From Nitrosospira multiformis (GTDB lineage Bacteria; Pseudomonadota; Gammaproteobacteria; Burkholderiales; Nitrosomonadaceae), in contig NZ_FOCT01000015.1 in assembly GCF_900110185.1 (NCBI RefSeq), positions 1 to 64,000 of the forward strand: DNA of 64,000 nt, given 5' to 3'. Under the pieces are notes generated by a model, which was not told the DNA's origin, ran no database searches, and worked only from the letters and a program-made list of their open reading frames with translations. The position numbers and the translations under genes were made by a program. The stretch's first letter is position 1. Each line of letters opens with the position of its first letter. Positions 1-9,125 of this stretch are shown here, in pieces.

Positions 1-17
1 ACCCCACCCATTCCCAA

Positions 18-39
18 CCCTTGCCCGTGAGGGCAAGGG
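18..39. terminator. GC-rich hairpin
   Basis: A perfect 9-bp inverted repeat, CCCTTGCCC / GGGCAAGGG, with a 4-base loop. No clear T-run follows, so it may be a terminator remnant of a gene left of the window or only a structured leader ahead of the DUF932 gene. Confidence 0.3.
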
Positions 40-149
40 CTGTCTCCCCACTCCCGTCGCCCCCAGGGGCGAGGCGAGGAGAGTCCGAATGAGAGGATGT
101 GATTTTTCACAGCCGCTCCTTCATCAACCATCTCTTCAAGGAGGCAATC

Positions 150-971
150 ATGACACTCGCTAGCAGTTTCCGTAGCCCTGCAGTTTTCCGTTCCGAACAT
201 CCGCTGTCCGATGAACAGATAGCGTGGGTTGCGCCCTCTATCTTTGCCCAGGGCAAGCATTACAGCCGCTCTCACCGGTACGCCTACATCCCTACCTGCG
301 AAATCCTGCGAGGCTTGCGCCATGAAGGATTCGAGCCTTTCATGGCTTGCCAGGCGCGCGTGCGGGATGAGGGGAAGCGGGAATACACCAGGCATATGCT
401 TCGTTTGCGCCATGCAAGCCAGATCAACGGCGAGGAAGCCAACGAGATCATCCTGCTCAACAGCCATGACGGGAGCAGTTCCTACCAGATGATGGCCGGA
501 ATGTTCCGTTTCGTGTGCGCCAATGGAATGGTGTGCGGAGATACCCTGCATGATATACGGGTGCGGCACAACGGCGATGCCGTGAACACCATCATCGATG
601 GAGCATATACGGTGCTGGAGAGTTTTGAGACGGTCGGTGAGCAACTCGAAGAGATGAAATCGCTCACCCTGAATGAAGGCGAGCAAAAGGCTTTCGCACG
701 AGCCGCCTTGACCCTCAAGTATGAAGATTCGGAAAAACCGGCGCCGATTACGGAAGGGGATTTACTGACGCCGCGGCGTTTCTCGGATCGTGGGAGCGAC
801 ATGTGGACGACCTTCAGCCGTGTTCAGGAAAACCTTATCAAGGGCGGCATACGGGGACGAAACAAGTCCGGGCGCTCCATGACAACCCGCGCTGTGACCG
901 GCATCGACCAGAACGTGAAGCTCAACCGCGCATTGTGGGTGCTGGCCGAGGAAATGAGAAAGCTGAAATAG
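150..971 (+). CDS. DUF932 family (phage/plasmid-type) protein
   Basis: 273-residue protein of the DUF932 family, which is common on plasmids, ICEs and phages and whose biochemical role is unknown. Recognisable segments are HRYAYIPTCEIL near residue 43, the central FRFVCANGMVCGD and the basic C-terminal stretch with IKGGIRGRN. The reading frame stays open to an upstream in-frame start at 99. I prefer the ATG at 150 because AAGGAGG lies 6 bases upstream and homologues begin with a similar MTLAS-like sequence. It stands alone, with a toxin-antitoxin pair 215 bp downstream on the same strand. Its presence suggests mobile-element ancestry for the left end of the window. Confidence 0.8.
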   Translation: MTLASSFRSPAVFRSEHPLSDEQIAWVAPSIFAQGKHYSRSHRYAYIPTCEILRGLRHEGFEPFMACQARVRDEGKREYTRHMLRLRHASQINGEEANEIILLNSHDGSSSYQMMAGMFRFVCANGMVCGDTLHDIRVRHNGDAVNTIIDGAYTVLESFETVGEQLEEMKSLTLNEGEQKAFARAALTLKYEDSEKPAPITEGDLLTPRRFSDRGSDMWTTFSRVQENLIKGGIRGRNKSGRSMTTRAVTGIDQNVKLNRALWVLAEEMRKLK

Positions 972-1186
972 AGGATTACTGGGGGCCAGTATCTTCGACT
1001 GGCCCTCAGTCTTGTTTTGGCAACGTCGAAAAGTACCAAATGTCAGGAGGCGTAGGCAATCTGCATCTCAGCTGTCAGTGCATCGCGTAAAACAGTGCGG
1101 GTAGAGTTCTGCCTGGATAGCACTTCTGGATTTGTTACCGTGGGTATGGTAAGGTAATACCACTAGATACCAAAACGGAGACTGCC

Positions 1187-1474
1187 ATGGCTGCTGTTAC
1201 TCGCCCAGTGGCGATCAAGATTGACCCGGATATCAAGGAGCGCGTGAAGCGTCTGGCGACGGCGCGCCATCGCACAGCGCACTGGCTCATGCGCGAGGCA
1301 ATCACCCAGTATGTGGAACGCGAAGAGAAGCGAGAGGCCTTCCGCCAGGACGCGATCAAAGCCTGGGAAGAATACCAGGCCGCTGGATTGCATGCTACGG
1401 CTGAAGAGGCGGAAGCCTGGCTGGCCAAGCTCGAAGGAGGTCAGGACGCTGAGCCGCCAGAATGCCACGTCTGA
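1187..1474 (+). CDS. ribbon-helix-helix antitoxin (CopG/RelB-like)
   Basis: 95-residue small acidic protein. The N-terminus (VAIKIDPDIKERVKRLA, then HWLMREAITQYVE) has the beta strand-helix-helix pattern of CopG/MetJ-type DNA-binding antitoxins. The C-terminal half (EEYQAAGLHATAEEAEAWLA) is the flexible toxin-binding segment typical of this group. The stop overlaps the next ORF by 13 bases, the usual arrangement of a type II toxin-antitoxin operon in which the antitoxin comes first. It is likely to repress its own promoter. A CGGAG motif lies about 8 bases before the ATG. Confidence 0.8.
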   Translation: MAAVTRPVAIKIDPDIKERVKRLATARHRTAHWLMREAITQYVEREEKREAFRQDAIKAWEEYQAAGLHATAEEAEAWLAKLEGGQDAEPPECHV

Positions 1475-1752
1475 TCTGGACGCCTCAGGCGCTGCAGGAT
1501 GTGCAGCGCCTGTATCGCTTCCTTGCTGGGAAGAACGCGGATGCTGCCAGGCGGGCCGTCAAGGCGATCCGCAAAAGCGTGAAAGTGCTTGCGCACCAGC
1601 CTGGGATCGGTCGTCCGGCCGAGGACATGGAGCCAGAGTATCGGGAGTGGATCATCGACTTCGGCGACAGCGGTTATGTGGCTCTCTACCGCTATGACGG
1701 CGAGACGGCAGTGATCCTAGCCGTGCGCCACCAGAAAGAGGCGGGTTACTGA
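1462..1752 (+). CDS. RelE/ParE-family toxin
   Basis: 96-residue basic protein of the RelE/ParE superfamily. Family-typical elements are the start WTPQALQDVQRLYRFLA, the central LAHQPGIGRPAEDM and the C-terminal strand AVILAVRHQKEAGY, which carries the RHxxE-like motif of ParE toxins. ParE members poison gyrase and RelE members cleave mRNA; the sequence does not settle which applies. It overlaps the preceding antitoxin by 13 bases, so the pair is co-translated. It appears intact. Confidence 0.8.
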   Translation: MPRLIWTPQALQDVQRLYRFLAGKNADAARRAVKAIRKSVKVLAHQPGIGRPAEDMEPEYREWIIDFGDSGYVALYRYDGETAVILAVRHQKEAGY

Positions 1753-1850
1753 GGGACCGCGGGAGGGAGTAGGCATCAAGTTCAATACTCGTGCATCTTC
1801 ACCCCAGATCTCCGGGAGGGTGATAATCCCCGCGTTCTTGCCTGCAGCCT

Positions 1851-1955
1851 TCAGGCACGTTCAAAATTTCCTTCCAACCAGAGCGCCATTACTTCGTCGG
1901 CAAGTTCGTCCAGATCCCAGCGTGACAAATCCACACCGTCATGCAGCACAATATT
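1851..1955 (-). pseudogene. remnant of a small conserved protein, C-terminal tail (copy 1 of 3)
   Basis: A 34-codon open stretch ending in TGA. It encodes DLSRWDLDELADEVMALW followed by LEGNFERA. The same tail occurs at 9945-10040 and 11300-11356 (DLSCWDLGEFTEQVTALW and EFTEQVMALWMERNFERD). Upstream the frame is broken, so this is a fragment. I do not recognise the family. Conservation of the tail in three places argues that it was coding. Confidence 0.45.
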
Positions 1956-2330
1956 CTGATTTTTGCATCGGTAAATGCAATGCGGGATGCACCACGGCGC
2001 CGGTAGTGCAAATGTGTGGCGTTCCGAACTGGGCTGATCCTTCTTCGCCAGATTGTGGGGCAGTAGTTTGCCGTGTTAGAGAAAGTTGGCAAGGGTCAAT
2101 ATCCTGGCCATTTGCTGATGCCATAACAGTTGCTCCTATCTGTAGACCCCCTCTATCTACAATAGCCTCCTAGTGATCAATCATGGAACCACCCATGGCA
2201 TTCGTAACCAAGATGACTGCGGAGGAGCACCTTAGGTGGTCGAGTAGCCCAAAGGAAACTTAGCCCTCTGTGCCAGTAATTCTATCCAGAAGGTGCTTCT
2301 TACATCTTCGGTGCTGGCCACGCCAATGGT

Positions 2331-2482
2331 TCAATGGTTCCCCCATAATTTCCACGAGTTTTTGTCACAGTAAACCCAATGCTCGTCCTTCTTCAGAGCA
2401 GTCCTCCTGTCCCAGCCGATTGTAGGGCTCGAATAACTGGTCGATTTTCTCAGGCGGCACGCTCTCAAACCAGAATGCTTTA
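2331..2482 (-). pseudogene. histidine kinase ATPase-domain remnant
   Basis: On the minus strand the frame reads VPPEKIDQLFEPYNRLGQED and then a glycine-rich ALGL before a stop. The adjacent frame continues with sequence matching VTK-LVEIMGGTI. Together these are the F box and G2 box of a HATPase_c domain, broken by at least one frameshift. It lies downstream of the Rcp1-like regulator on the same strand, so a kinase may once have sat next to it. No functional protein is possible. Confidence 0.55.
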
Positions 2483-2502
2483 TTAGCTTACACAGCTAAT
2501 AA
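2480..2502. repeat. inverted repeat TTATTAGCT-N5-AGCTAATAA
   Basis: Perfect 9-bp arms around TACAC. It lies 38 bp beyond the stop of the response regulator at 2540-2953. It could be a weak terminator for that gene or a relic operator. There is no T-run of the classical kind. Confidence 0.35.
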
Positions 2503-2539
2503 GATTGGGCAACCGGAACATTGCTTCATTTTTAGCCCA

Positions 2540-2953
2540 TTATGGCATTTCGCTAATGGTCCAATATGTGTCGATCGACCTCATAACTTCGACGAATTTC
2601 CGGTAGTCGACGGGCTTTCCCATGTACCCGGCCACCCCAAGATTGAAGCTGTTTAACTTGTCCTGTTGTTCATTTGATGTCGTCAACACCACTACCGGGA
2701 TACGTCTAAACCTGTCGTCATCCTTTACCGCTTGCAGAAATTCGATGCCGTTCATAATGGGCATGTTCAGGTCCAGCAGAATGAGACAAGGTTTATCGTT
2801 GGTTTCGCCCTCCAGGTAATTCAACGCGTCCTCGCCGTTTTCCCGGTGCACGGTCTTATTTGTAACGTGAATCTCCTTAAGCGCGCGCATGACTGTCATG
2901 GTATCCACCTGGTCATCTTCAACCAAGAGAATAGGCTTATTGGTGACCTTCAT
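2540..2953 (-). CDS. single-domain response regulator (Rcp1-like), copy 1
   Basis: 137-residue stand-alone receiver domain. The acidic pocket is VEDDQVD (residues 11-17), the phospho-acceptor is Asp61 in LILLDLN, Thr91/92 lie in VVVLTTS, and Lys113 is in GKPVD. No output domain is present, so it probably signals by protein-protein contact, like Rcp1/CheY-type regulators paired with phytochrome-like or hybrid kinases. It is about 80% identical by eye to the protein at 57468-57881, and two further fragments of the same gene lie at 6846-7001 and 10672-10757. The start is ATG, in a TATAGGAAAACCACTATG context like the 57.5-kb copy. Its partner kinase is not visible. Confidence 0.88.
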   Translation of the reverse strand: MKVTNKPILLVEDDQVDTMTVMRALKEIHVTNKTVHRENGEDALNYLEGETNDKPCLILLDLNMPIMNGIEFLQAVKDDDRFRRIPVVVLTTSNEQQDKLNSFNLGVAGYMGKPVDYRKFVEVMRSIDTYWTISEMP

Positions 2954-3226
2954 AGTGGTTTTCCTATATTCGGACTAAGGGATGGATGGGCGCGCACTTT
3001 GCCCTGACCCTTGGAATTTCGCGATTCATTCTTATCCAAGTGCTGAAAACTCCATTCTCTGAAAATTTCGTCGGATGGATTGTCGAGATTTAGCTTTTTC
3101 TCCCTCCGGCGGTCTCATCCGTGATTTGCATTTCGAAGCGGGGATGTGTTTTAACACATTATTATGTATAAAGAGTATAAAGACTGAAAAGTGATTTTTT
3201 GTGGTCCGGTAAGGAATCGTGATGAA

Positions 3227-3469
3227 ATGGACACCATAGGTCTCACGAAACAAGAGAGTGCTCACATTAAAAAAGGCGGTCGCGTGTTCGTGGTGGACAA
3301 AATCGACGGCCCTCTCTGGCGCGTGCTCTCTGTATCAAAAACTGGCGTTGAAGTATTGCTCAAGCCTGAAGGGGCGGACGGTTTCCCGGATAAGTCGCGG
3401 GCTCAATACAACGCTTTGATGATCGCTGCCATCTCGGTGGACAGACCTTTAGTTCGGCCGTTTAATTGA
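3227..3469 (+). CDS. small hypothetical protein
   Basis: 80 residues, starting MDTIGLTKQESAHIKKGG. I chose this ATG because AAGGAA lies 10 bases upstream; a GTG at 3191 would add 12 residues. The middle (GGRVFVVDKIDGPLWRVLSV, then GVEVLLKPEGADGFPDKSRA) looks like a compact beta-rich domain. No family was recognised. The codon pattern looks genuine, but the surroundings are rich in gene debris. Confidence 0.45.
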   Translation: MDTIGLTKQESAHIKKGGRVFVVDKIDGPLWRVLSVSKTGVEVLLKPEGADGFPDKSRAQYNALMIAAISVDRPLVRPFN

Positions 3470-3585
3470 GAGGCCGCACTATACCTTTGTCACCTGTGAC
3501 GTCTCGCAAAACGGTGGTACTCGCATTCGACGTCGTTTTCTGCTCGAATCAACTGCAAAGAACGAAGCGCTCATGCACCCGCTAT

Positions 3586-3835
3586 CTGCAGTTTGCCAAG
3601 CTCGCTGCGCTACAGTTATTGCCACTTCGTTCAGTGAGGAGAAACTTGCCCGGCGGAAGCACTAGGCGCACATCATGTGGTCAATTACCGAAAAGACAAA
3701 AACTGGGGTGACAGCGTGCGTCGCTTAACCAACGAACGCGGGATCGATCACGTTATTGAGTCGCTGGCTACATTGACCCAATCTCATAACGGCGCGATCG
3801 GCGGACATGTCGCGATGATTAGGATTCTTTTCGGT
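3586..3835 (+). pseudogene. zinc-type alcohol dehydrogenase / quinone oxidoreductase fragment
   Basis: Three reading frames in succession encode pieces of the nucleotide-binding half of an MDR-family dehydrogenase: LQFAKLA, then ATVIATSFSEEKLARRK, then HHVVNYRKDKNWGDSVRRLT, followed by ERGIDHVIE and GGHVAMI. The order matches the family, but at least two frameshifts separate the pieces. The N-terminal catalytic half is missing. It is a decayed internal fragment. Confidence 0.65.
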
Positions 3836-3849
3836 ATGACCGCCATGTT

Positions 3850-4005
3850 GCCCCTGCTTTGCAGCAGCCCCAGTTTTGGGCATCCGCTCAGGGGGAACAA
3901 TCAGCACTTGTCCCCTCTTTTTTAAAACCAGTTCCGCAACGTCATCAAGCAGCCCCCGGTCTTCCTGAACGCTAGTCCGGCGGAGAACGGCGCTTCTTCA
4001 TCCTT
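3850..4005 (-). pseudogene. possible fragment of a baeRF/host-attachment-type protein
   Basis: The minus-strand frame reads LLDDVAELVLKKRGQVLIVP followed by PERMPKTGAAA. This resembles the conserved C-terminal segment of bacterial release-factor-like (baeRF) proteins (LDDLAELV...VVP-ERMP-TG-AA). The usual IYRY ending is absent and there is no start. The assignment rests on a short motif and is tentative. Confidence 0.3.
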
Positions 4006-4019
4006 CATCAGTCCCACAC

Positions 4020-4708
4020 GCACCGCAGTTTTGGGGACATATATCCGTCCGCTGTGTAGAAAAAGACGTTGTGATGCAGTGTCAGTTTTTAGTTCTTTCT
4101 TCTAAGAGGAAATGGTGTATCAAACTTGACGGTCTGGGGGAAAGCGAGCTAGGACATGTATGGGATTGAGGCAATAGCGGAATCTGTAGAGAACCCCTCT
4201 TCTAGGGGATGAATAATTTCGGGTTGCCGAACTCGGAGATAATGGATGACTTTATGGCAGTGTTCTGAGCATCGCCGTCCCTCCCGATGGAGGCACATGT
4301 GGCGCAAAATGGGTGGCTGCGATTCCTGGCGAAGTACATCAGCTCAGGCAAGTATCGCTATGCTTCACCTGCTGGACTGAATGCTTTGGAATGAACTGGT
4401 TTGAAAGAATGATGAGCTTAATCTGCTCTGAGCAAATCAACCTTTACTTCGTTCTGGCATATTCCGTCTCGCTCGAAAACGGTGATATTTTGCAAGGCGG
4501 TTTGTGCGATGCTTGAAAGCGCTTCGGTTCAAGGTAGTCTTACTTCCCTTACTTGCCGAGATGTCGGATTCTACCGAATGAGTATGCAGATTGTTCTCCG
4601 GAAGCATTATGTCGTCAAGCTTGGAAATTCAGCCATGCCTATGCTGGATCTTGGGCAGGAACAGAATCAGGGTGAGTCGAAAGGTCCAATCCGCTGGAGG
4701 AATAGAGT
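4020..4708. other. about 690 bp with no supported gene
   Basis: Upstream region of the GGDEF/EAL gene. Several short open stretches exist, but none shows a recognisable family, a convincing ribosome site or sustained coding character. GGAGG at 4696-4700 serves the downstream TTG start. Confidence 0.5.
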
Positions 4709-6826
4709 TTGAGGCTCACCGCATTCTTCGCTGTTTTCCATAACAAGGAAACAAGAAAAGCACTGGAGAAAAAAACAGCGGAATCGAGCCGCTCGCTTTC
4801 GCTGTGCAAGGCTACCATAGAGTTGACGGCTGACGGGCTCCTGGTGACGGACAGGCTGGGCCGCGTGCTCTACCACAACCAGCTTTATCTGGAGATGTGG
4901 CCTATTCCCGAGGAGCTCATGGATAATACGCCACACCGGGCAATTGTCCAGTATGGTTCGAGGCAATTAAAAGATCCACAACAATTCCTGCACTCGACAG
5001 AGGAAATCTATCACGCGTGGCCGGCTGAAAGCTTTGATCTCCTTCAGTTTAACGATGGTCGGGTATTTGAGCGCTATACCAAGGCCAAAATCCTGGAAGG
5101 GCAAAACATGGTGCGCGTCTGGAGCTTGAGAAACATTACTGAACGAAGGCAGGCGGATGCCTACAAAGCGCAGCTGGCGGCAATTGTCGAGTCCTCCAAC
5201 GATGCGATCATTGTCCAGGACCTCAACGGCATTATTACCAACTGGAATGCCGGGGCAGATGAGCTTTTCGGGTATCGTGCCAGCGAGGTAATAGGCTCTT
5301 CCGTAGAAATACTGATTCCCCCGGACCTCCTGGGAGAAGAGAAGGGTATCATGCGCCTCATCAAAAGCGGAAGACGCGCGGATAATTTTGAAACCGTGCG
5401 ATGGGGAAAGGGCAGGAAACCCATTGATGTCTCGGTCACGATATCAGCAATGAAGGATAGTGCCGGCAACATCATCGGCGCATCTAAAATAGTGCGCGAC
5501 ATCACCCAGCGCAAGGAATCCCAGGAACGCATCGAGTATCTGGCCCATTATGACTCGCTGACTGGGTTGCCTAACCGTACGCTGCTCGCCGATCGCCTCA
5601 AGATCGCGATCGAGAACGCGAGGCGGTATTCCCTAAGATTGGCGCTGCTATTCGTGGACATAGACCGCTTCAAGCTGGTCAATGATTCGCTTGGCCATGA
5701 GATTGGCGACAAGCTGCTTAGGGCGGTTGCACAGCGAATGCAGTCCGCAGTTCGCCAAGCCGATACGGTGAGCCGGGTAGGGGGTGACGAATTTATTGTC
5801 CTGCTGAGCCGGATTGAAACAGCGACGGATGCGGCACGAAGCGCGGAAAAGCTTATTAAATCAGCCTCCCAACCCTATCAAATAGAAGAGCATGAGTTAT
5901 TGCTGACCGCGAGCATCGGGATCAGCATTTATCCAGACAATGGCAAGGATGCGAGCAGTCTGACGCGCAATGCGGACGCCGCGATGTACTCAGCCAAAGG
6001 GCATGGCAGGAACCGCTATCAGTTCTATTCTGAAGACTTGACTTCGGCGGCGGTGGAACGCCTCAACCTTGAACACGACCTGCGCGGCGCGCTTGCGCGT
6101 AACGAAATTTTCCCGGTATACCAGCCACAGATAGAGCTTGCTACCGGACGGGTCATCGGCGCGGAGGCGCTCATGCGCTGGAACCGTGCGGGACAGGGAC
6201 TGGTCTCTCCTGCAAGTTTTATTCCCGTAGCCGAGGACAGCGGTTTAATCCTGGCTCTCGGTGAATACATCCTTAAGGAATCCTGCCTGCAGGCGCGTCA
6301 CTGGCACGAGCATCAGGGGTTTGAAGGAACGATTGCGGTAAATGTTTCAGCCGTACAGTTCCGCCAGAACGATTTCACGGATGTTGTATTGCGCGTCCTT
6401 TCCGAAACAGGTTTTCCGCCGGAGCGCCTGGAACTGGAAGTCACCGAGAGCGTCGTGATGCAGGGGTTGGAATCGGTGGTGCAGAAAATGGGTATCCTGG
6501 AATCGCACGGTATAAAACTGGCCATCGACGATTTTGGCACCGGCTATTCCAGTTTGTCCTATTTGCGGCAGTTCGCCATTGACCGGCTAAAAATAGACCA
6601 ATGCTTCGTTCGTGACCTGCCCGGGAACACCGACGCCCAGGCAATTATCCGCGCCATGGTTGCGATGGGACGCAGCCTGGGCTTACGGGTGATGGCAGAA
6701 GGCGTGGAGACGGAAGCGCAAGCGCACTTTCTCCAGGACATCGAGTGCGCGGAAAGCCAGGGCTATCTCTATGCAAAGCCCATGGAGCCAAATGATTTTG
6801 AAGCCTGGCTAAAAACCAGGAATTAG
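4709..6826 (+). CDS. PAS-PAS-GGDEF-EAL cyclic-di-GMP protein
   Basis: 705-residue cytosolic sensor/turnover enzyme for cyclic di-GMP. Domain order: PAS about 34-145 (TIELTADGLLVTDRLGRVLY), PAS about 154-268 (IVESSNDAIIVQDLNGIITN), GGDEF about 275-440 with GGDEF at 358-362 and an intact inhibitory I-site RQAD at 349-352, and EAL about 450-700 with EAL at 486-488 and DDFGTGYSSLSYL. Both catalytic signatures are intact, so it could make or degrade the messenger. No membrane segment is seen. The start is TTG, supported by GGAGG 8 bases upstream; no earlier ATG exists in frame. It is monocistronic, followed by a response-regulator fragment on the other strand. Confidence 0.93.
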   Translation: MRLTAFFAVFHNKETRKALEKKTAESSRSLSLCKATIELTADGLLVTDRLGRVLYHNQLYLEMWPIPEELMDNTPHRAIVQYGSRQLKDPQQFLHSTEEIYHAWPAESFDLLQFNDGRVFERYTKAKILEGQNMVRVWSLRNITERRQADAYKAQLAAIVESSNDAIIVQDLNGIITNWNAGADELFGYRASEVIGSSVEILIPPDLLGEEKGIMRLIKSGRRADNFETVRWGKGRKPIDVSVTISAMKDSAGNIIGASKIVRDITQRKESQERIEYLAHYDSLTGLPNRTLLADRLKIAIENARRYSLRLALLFVDIDRFKLVNDSLGHEIGDKLLRAVAQRMQSAVRQADTVSRVGGDEFIVLLSRIETATDAARSAEKLIKSASQPYQIEEHELLLTASIGISIYPDNGKDASSLTRNADAAMYSAKGHGRNRYQFYSEDLTSAAVERLNLEHDLRGALARNEIFPVYQPQIELATGRVIGAEALMRWNRAGQGLVSPASFIPVAEDSGLILALGEYILKESCLQARHWHEHQGFEGTIAVNVSAVQFRQNDFTDVVLRVLSETGFPPERLELEVTESVVMQGLESVVQKMGILESHGIKLAIDDFGTGYSSLSYLRQFAIDRLKIDQCFVRDLPGNTDAQAIIRAMVAMGRSLGLRVMAEGVETEAQAHFLQDIECAESQGYLYAKPMEPNDFEAWLKTRN

Positions 6827-6845
6827 GCTCTTCCTGAATTTTGCG

Positions 6846-7001
6846 TCAGGGCATCTCGCTGATCGTCCAATACGCATCGATCGACCGCAGGACTTCGACG
6901 AATTGCCGGTAGTTGACAGGCTTGGCAATATATCCTGCCACGCCGAAGTTGAAGCTGCTTAGCTTGTCCTGTTGTTCATCCGATGTCGTCAGCACCACTA
7001 T
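6846..7001 (-). pseudogene. response-regulator 3' fragment (copy 2 of the Rcp1-like gene)
   Basis: The minus strand encodes the last 51 residues of the Rcp1-like regulator (IVVLTTSDEQQDKLSSFNFG ... VNYRQFVEVLRSIDAYW ... SEMP) in an open frame ending at TGA. Sequence similarity stops abruptly at 7001, inside the VVVLTT strand, so the first 60% of the gene is missing. It is a clean truncation rather than gradual decay. Confidence 0.85.
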
Positions 7002-7026
7002 CTATTCGAGACAGGTCCGCGTCAAG

Positions 7027-7764
7027 TTAGCAGGCTTTCCTTATACGTAATTTCTTGTTAAGAAATACCATTGCCGCGAGGCCAAGCCCAAGCAGGGGCA
7101 ATGTTGCCGGCTCTGGAACATTGGCAGGGAGTTCGGCGGGAGGGGTTGATGGGAATTCGGCGTCGATAGGAAGTTCGGCAGGAGGGGTCGATATGGGTTC
7201 GAACACCTGCTGATTGAGCAGGCCCGAGCTTCCCACGTCCAGGAGACCGGAAGCGGCAAGCTTTGAATAAACCCCATTCTTATTCGCTACCTTGATATCC
7301 CAATTACTGCCGTCAATATCAAACCTGAAGGAATTCCCATCGAGGAAGAAGGTTTCCGAGAAATTGAAACCGTTGAAAACGCCGTGCTTGAACTGGATAG
7401 CTGGTTCTTCGCCAATATTGGCACTGCCAAAATGAAACGCCAACGGACCGCTTCCCAGGGAAATCGAGAAAATGAAATTGTCCGAGGCATCCATGATTGA
7501 AGCCAGCGGAATATTAACGATACCGCTATGCGCAGCGGGCGCCAGACTTGCATCGAACAATACGTGACCGCTGACAGTACCTTGAGGACAGCCGTTGCAA
7601 TCTTTGTCTTTGGTTCTTTGCAACTCAAGTTCAGTGCTGAAGTGGGGGGTGTTGGTAACGCTTCCGGAAAAATCGGCGCTGAGGTAGAGGGGAACGGCTT
7701 GAGCGGGAGGAAAGGCGAATAACAGAAGTGCTGAAATAGAACTTGCTCCAAGCCGTTTGCTCAT
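7027..7764 (-). CDS. PEP-CTERM sorting domain protein
   Basis: 245-residue exported protein. A signal peptide (LGASSISALLLFAFPPAQA) precedes a beta-rich body of unknown function. The C-terminus carries VPEPATLPLLGLGLAAMVF followed by a basic tail (NKKLRIRK), the PEP-CTERM signal recognised by exosortase/EpsH systems of biofilm-forming proteobacteria. A duplicated STPPAELP linker precedes it. Two cysteines near residue 55 (DCNGCP) could form a disulphide. No neighbouring gene is clearly functionally linked. Confidence 0.85.
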   Translation of the reverse strand: MSKRLGASSISALLLFAFPPAQAVPLYLSADFSGSVTNTPHFSTELELQRTKDKDCNGCPQGTVSGHVLFDASLAPAAHSGIVNIPLASIMDASDNFIFSISLGSGPLAFHFGSANIGEEPAIQFKHGVFNGFNFSETFFLDGNSFRFDIDGSNWDIKVANKNGVYSKLAASGLLDVGSSGLLNQQVFEPISTPPAELPIDAEFPSTPPAELPANVPEPATLPLLGLGLAAMVFLNKKLRIRKAC

Positions 7765-7877
7765 TTTGCCCCTGTCGGTGAAAGAAAAAAGTACTACAGC
7801 TTCATCTTACGGACTCCTCCCATATTTCGCTATTGGACGGAAGTACTAGATCGGTAGACAGGAGGCCGAGATGGTGA

Positions 7878-8795
7878 TTATTCATCGACATATTTCAGCC
7901 TGGATTCGGCCATCCGGCTCGACATTTCAACTCGATTCCGCCCGGCCTCTTTTGCTCGATAAAGTGCTTCATCGGCGGCTGAGATAAGTGCGCCTGCATC
8001 TTCACCTTGTCCACAACCCGTCGCGATACCCACGCTCACAGTCATGACAATTTGTCCTGTGCGGCTGTTGACAGGCTCCCCGCTGATGGAACTACAGATT
8101 CTTTCGCCCAGAGCCATGGCCTGGCTCCAGTCGCAACCCGATGCTGTAATGAGGAATTCCTCGCCTCCATAGCGCCCAATCCGGTCATAACCACGCAATA
8201 CACCTGACATCCGCCGGGCTGCCTCTTGCAGTATCTCGTCACCGGTTGGATGCCCGTAGGTATCGTTGATTCGCTTGAAGTGATCAAGATCCGCAACCAT
8301 AACGCTCGTGCAGATACCTTGACGGGCTCCCCGCTCCAGCTCCTTCTGCAGATAATCCATGATGGAGGCTCGGTTCCATACACCCGTTAGATAGTCACGC
8401 GTGGCCTGGATATGTAGCTTTTGATGCAGACCAAGTATTCGTTCCGCAACCCGTAGCCGGGCTACGAGTTGTTCTTCATCGAAGGGTTTGGTAATGAAAT
8501 CGTCCGCACCTGCGTCCATGCCTTCGAGATAGCTGCCCTTGCTGCCCAGCGCCGTAAGAAGGATGATATACGTATATTGCAGACCAGCCTCGCTGCGGAT
8601 CATCCTGCACAATTGCGGACCATCGATATCAGGCATCATCCAGTCAGAGATGAGCAGAGGATATTCGTCCTTTTGCCAGGCTTCCCAAGCCTTACGCCCA
8701 TCCTCTATTGCCGTTACGGTATGCCCCAATTTCCGGAGGGTGGCGGCAAACAACAGGCGTGAGGTAGTATCGTCTTCGGCAATGAGTACCTTCAT
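7878..8795 (-). CDS. REC-GGDEF response regulator (diguanylate cyclase)
   Basis: 305-residue protein. A receiver domain (1-120) has EDD at 7-9, phospho-Asp51 and Lys103. It is followed by a diguanylate cyclase domain with GGEEF at 210-214 and an I-site RGYD at 201-204. It probably makes cyclic di-GMP when phosphorylated. The start MKVLIAEDD was chosen because the receiver fold begins there; the frame is open 57 bases further. The ATG overlaps the stop of the upstream Hpt remnant (ATGA), showing that it was once the second gene of a kinase operon. Its kinase has lost its 5' part, so the activating partner is unclear. Confidence 0.9.
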   Translation of the reverse strand: MKVLIAEDDTTSRLLFAATLRKLGHTVTAIEDGRKAWEAWQKDEYPLLISDWMMPDIDGPQLCRMIRSEAGLQYTYIILLTALGSKGSYLEGMDAGADDFITKPFDEEQLVARLRVAERILGLHQKLHIQATRDYLTGVWNRASIMDYLQKELERGARQGICTSVMVADLDHFKRINDTYGHPTGDEILQEAARRMSGVLRGYDRIGRYGGEEFLITASGCDWSQAMALGERICSSISGEPVNSRTGQIVMTVSVGIATGCGQGEDAGALISAADEALYRAKEAGRNRVEMSSRMAESRLKYVDE

Positions 8796-8995
8796 GATCG
8801 AGCTGTATCGGACAGTGGCACACGATGGAGATCTGACAGGGTAATTTCGCACTTCACCCGTCCAAATTCCATTTCAATTTGTTCTACCAAAGTGACCGCT
8901 CCACTCATGTCGCCGACTTTACCTGCAAGCTCCAGCTTTTGAGCAATATCCGCCATGGAATGCGCGCCATACCGAACGAAGATTAGGTTAACCAT
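8792..8995 (-). pseudogene. 3' remnant of a hybrid kinase with Hpt domain
   Basis: 67 codons encode GAHSMADIAQKLELAGKVGD ... AVTLVEQIEMEFGRVK, matching the second half of a histidine phosphotransfer domain. The phosphorylated His (H-x-L-K-G-S) and everything upstream are missing. The stop overlaps the start of the REC-GGDEF gene by ATGA, so the two were translationally coupled. It is too short to act as an Hpt module. Confidence 0.55.
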
Positions 8996-9125
8996 AGTAA
9001 CGGAGAGACTGAGGACGCATTGCCGCCTCAGAAGTGGAAATGCCCCACTACTTTCGCCTTCCCAAATTTAGAAGAAATGCTTCTGAGAGCAACAGGACAA
9101 GTTGATCTGAAAAAGAAAGGGGCTT

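Noticed and set aside
3032..3265. Minus-strand 77-codon frame
   Set aside because: Overlaps the better supported plus-strand small gene start and has no ribosome site or family.
4313..4712. Two overlapping short frames upstream of the GGDEF/EAL gene
   Set aside because: No motif or ribosome site; composition unlike neighbouring genes.
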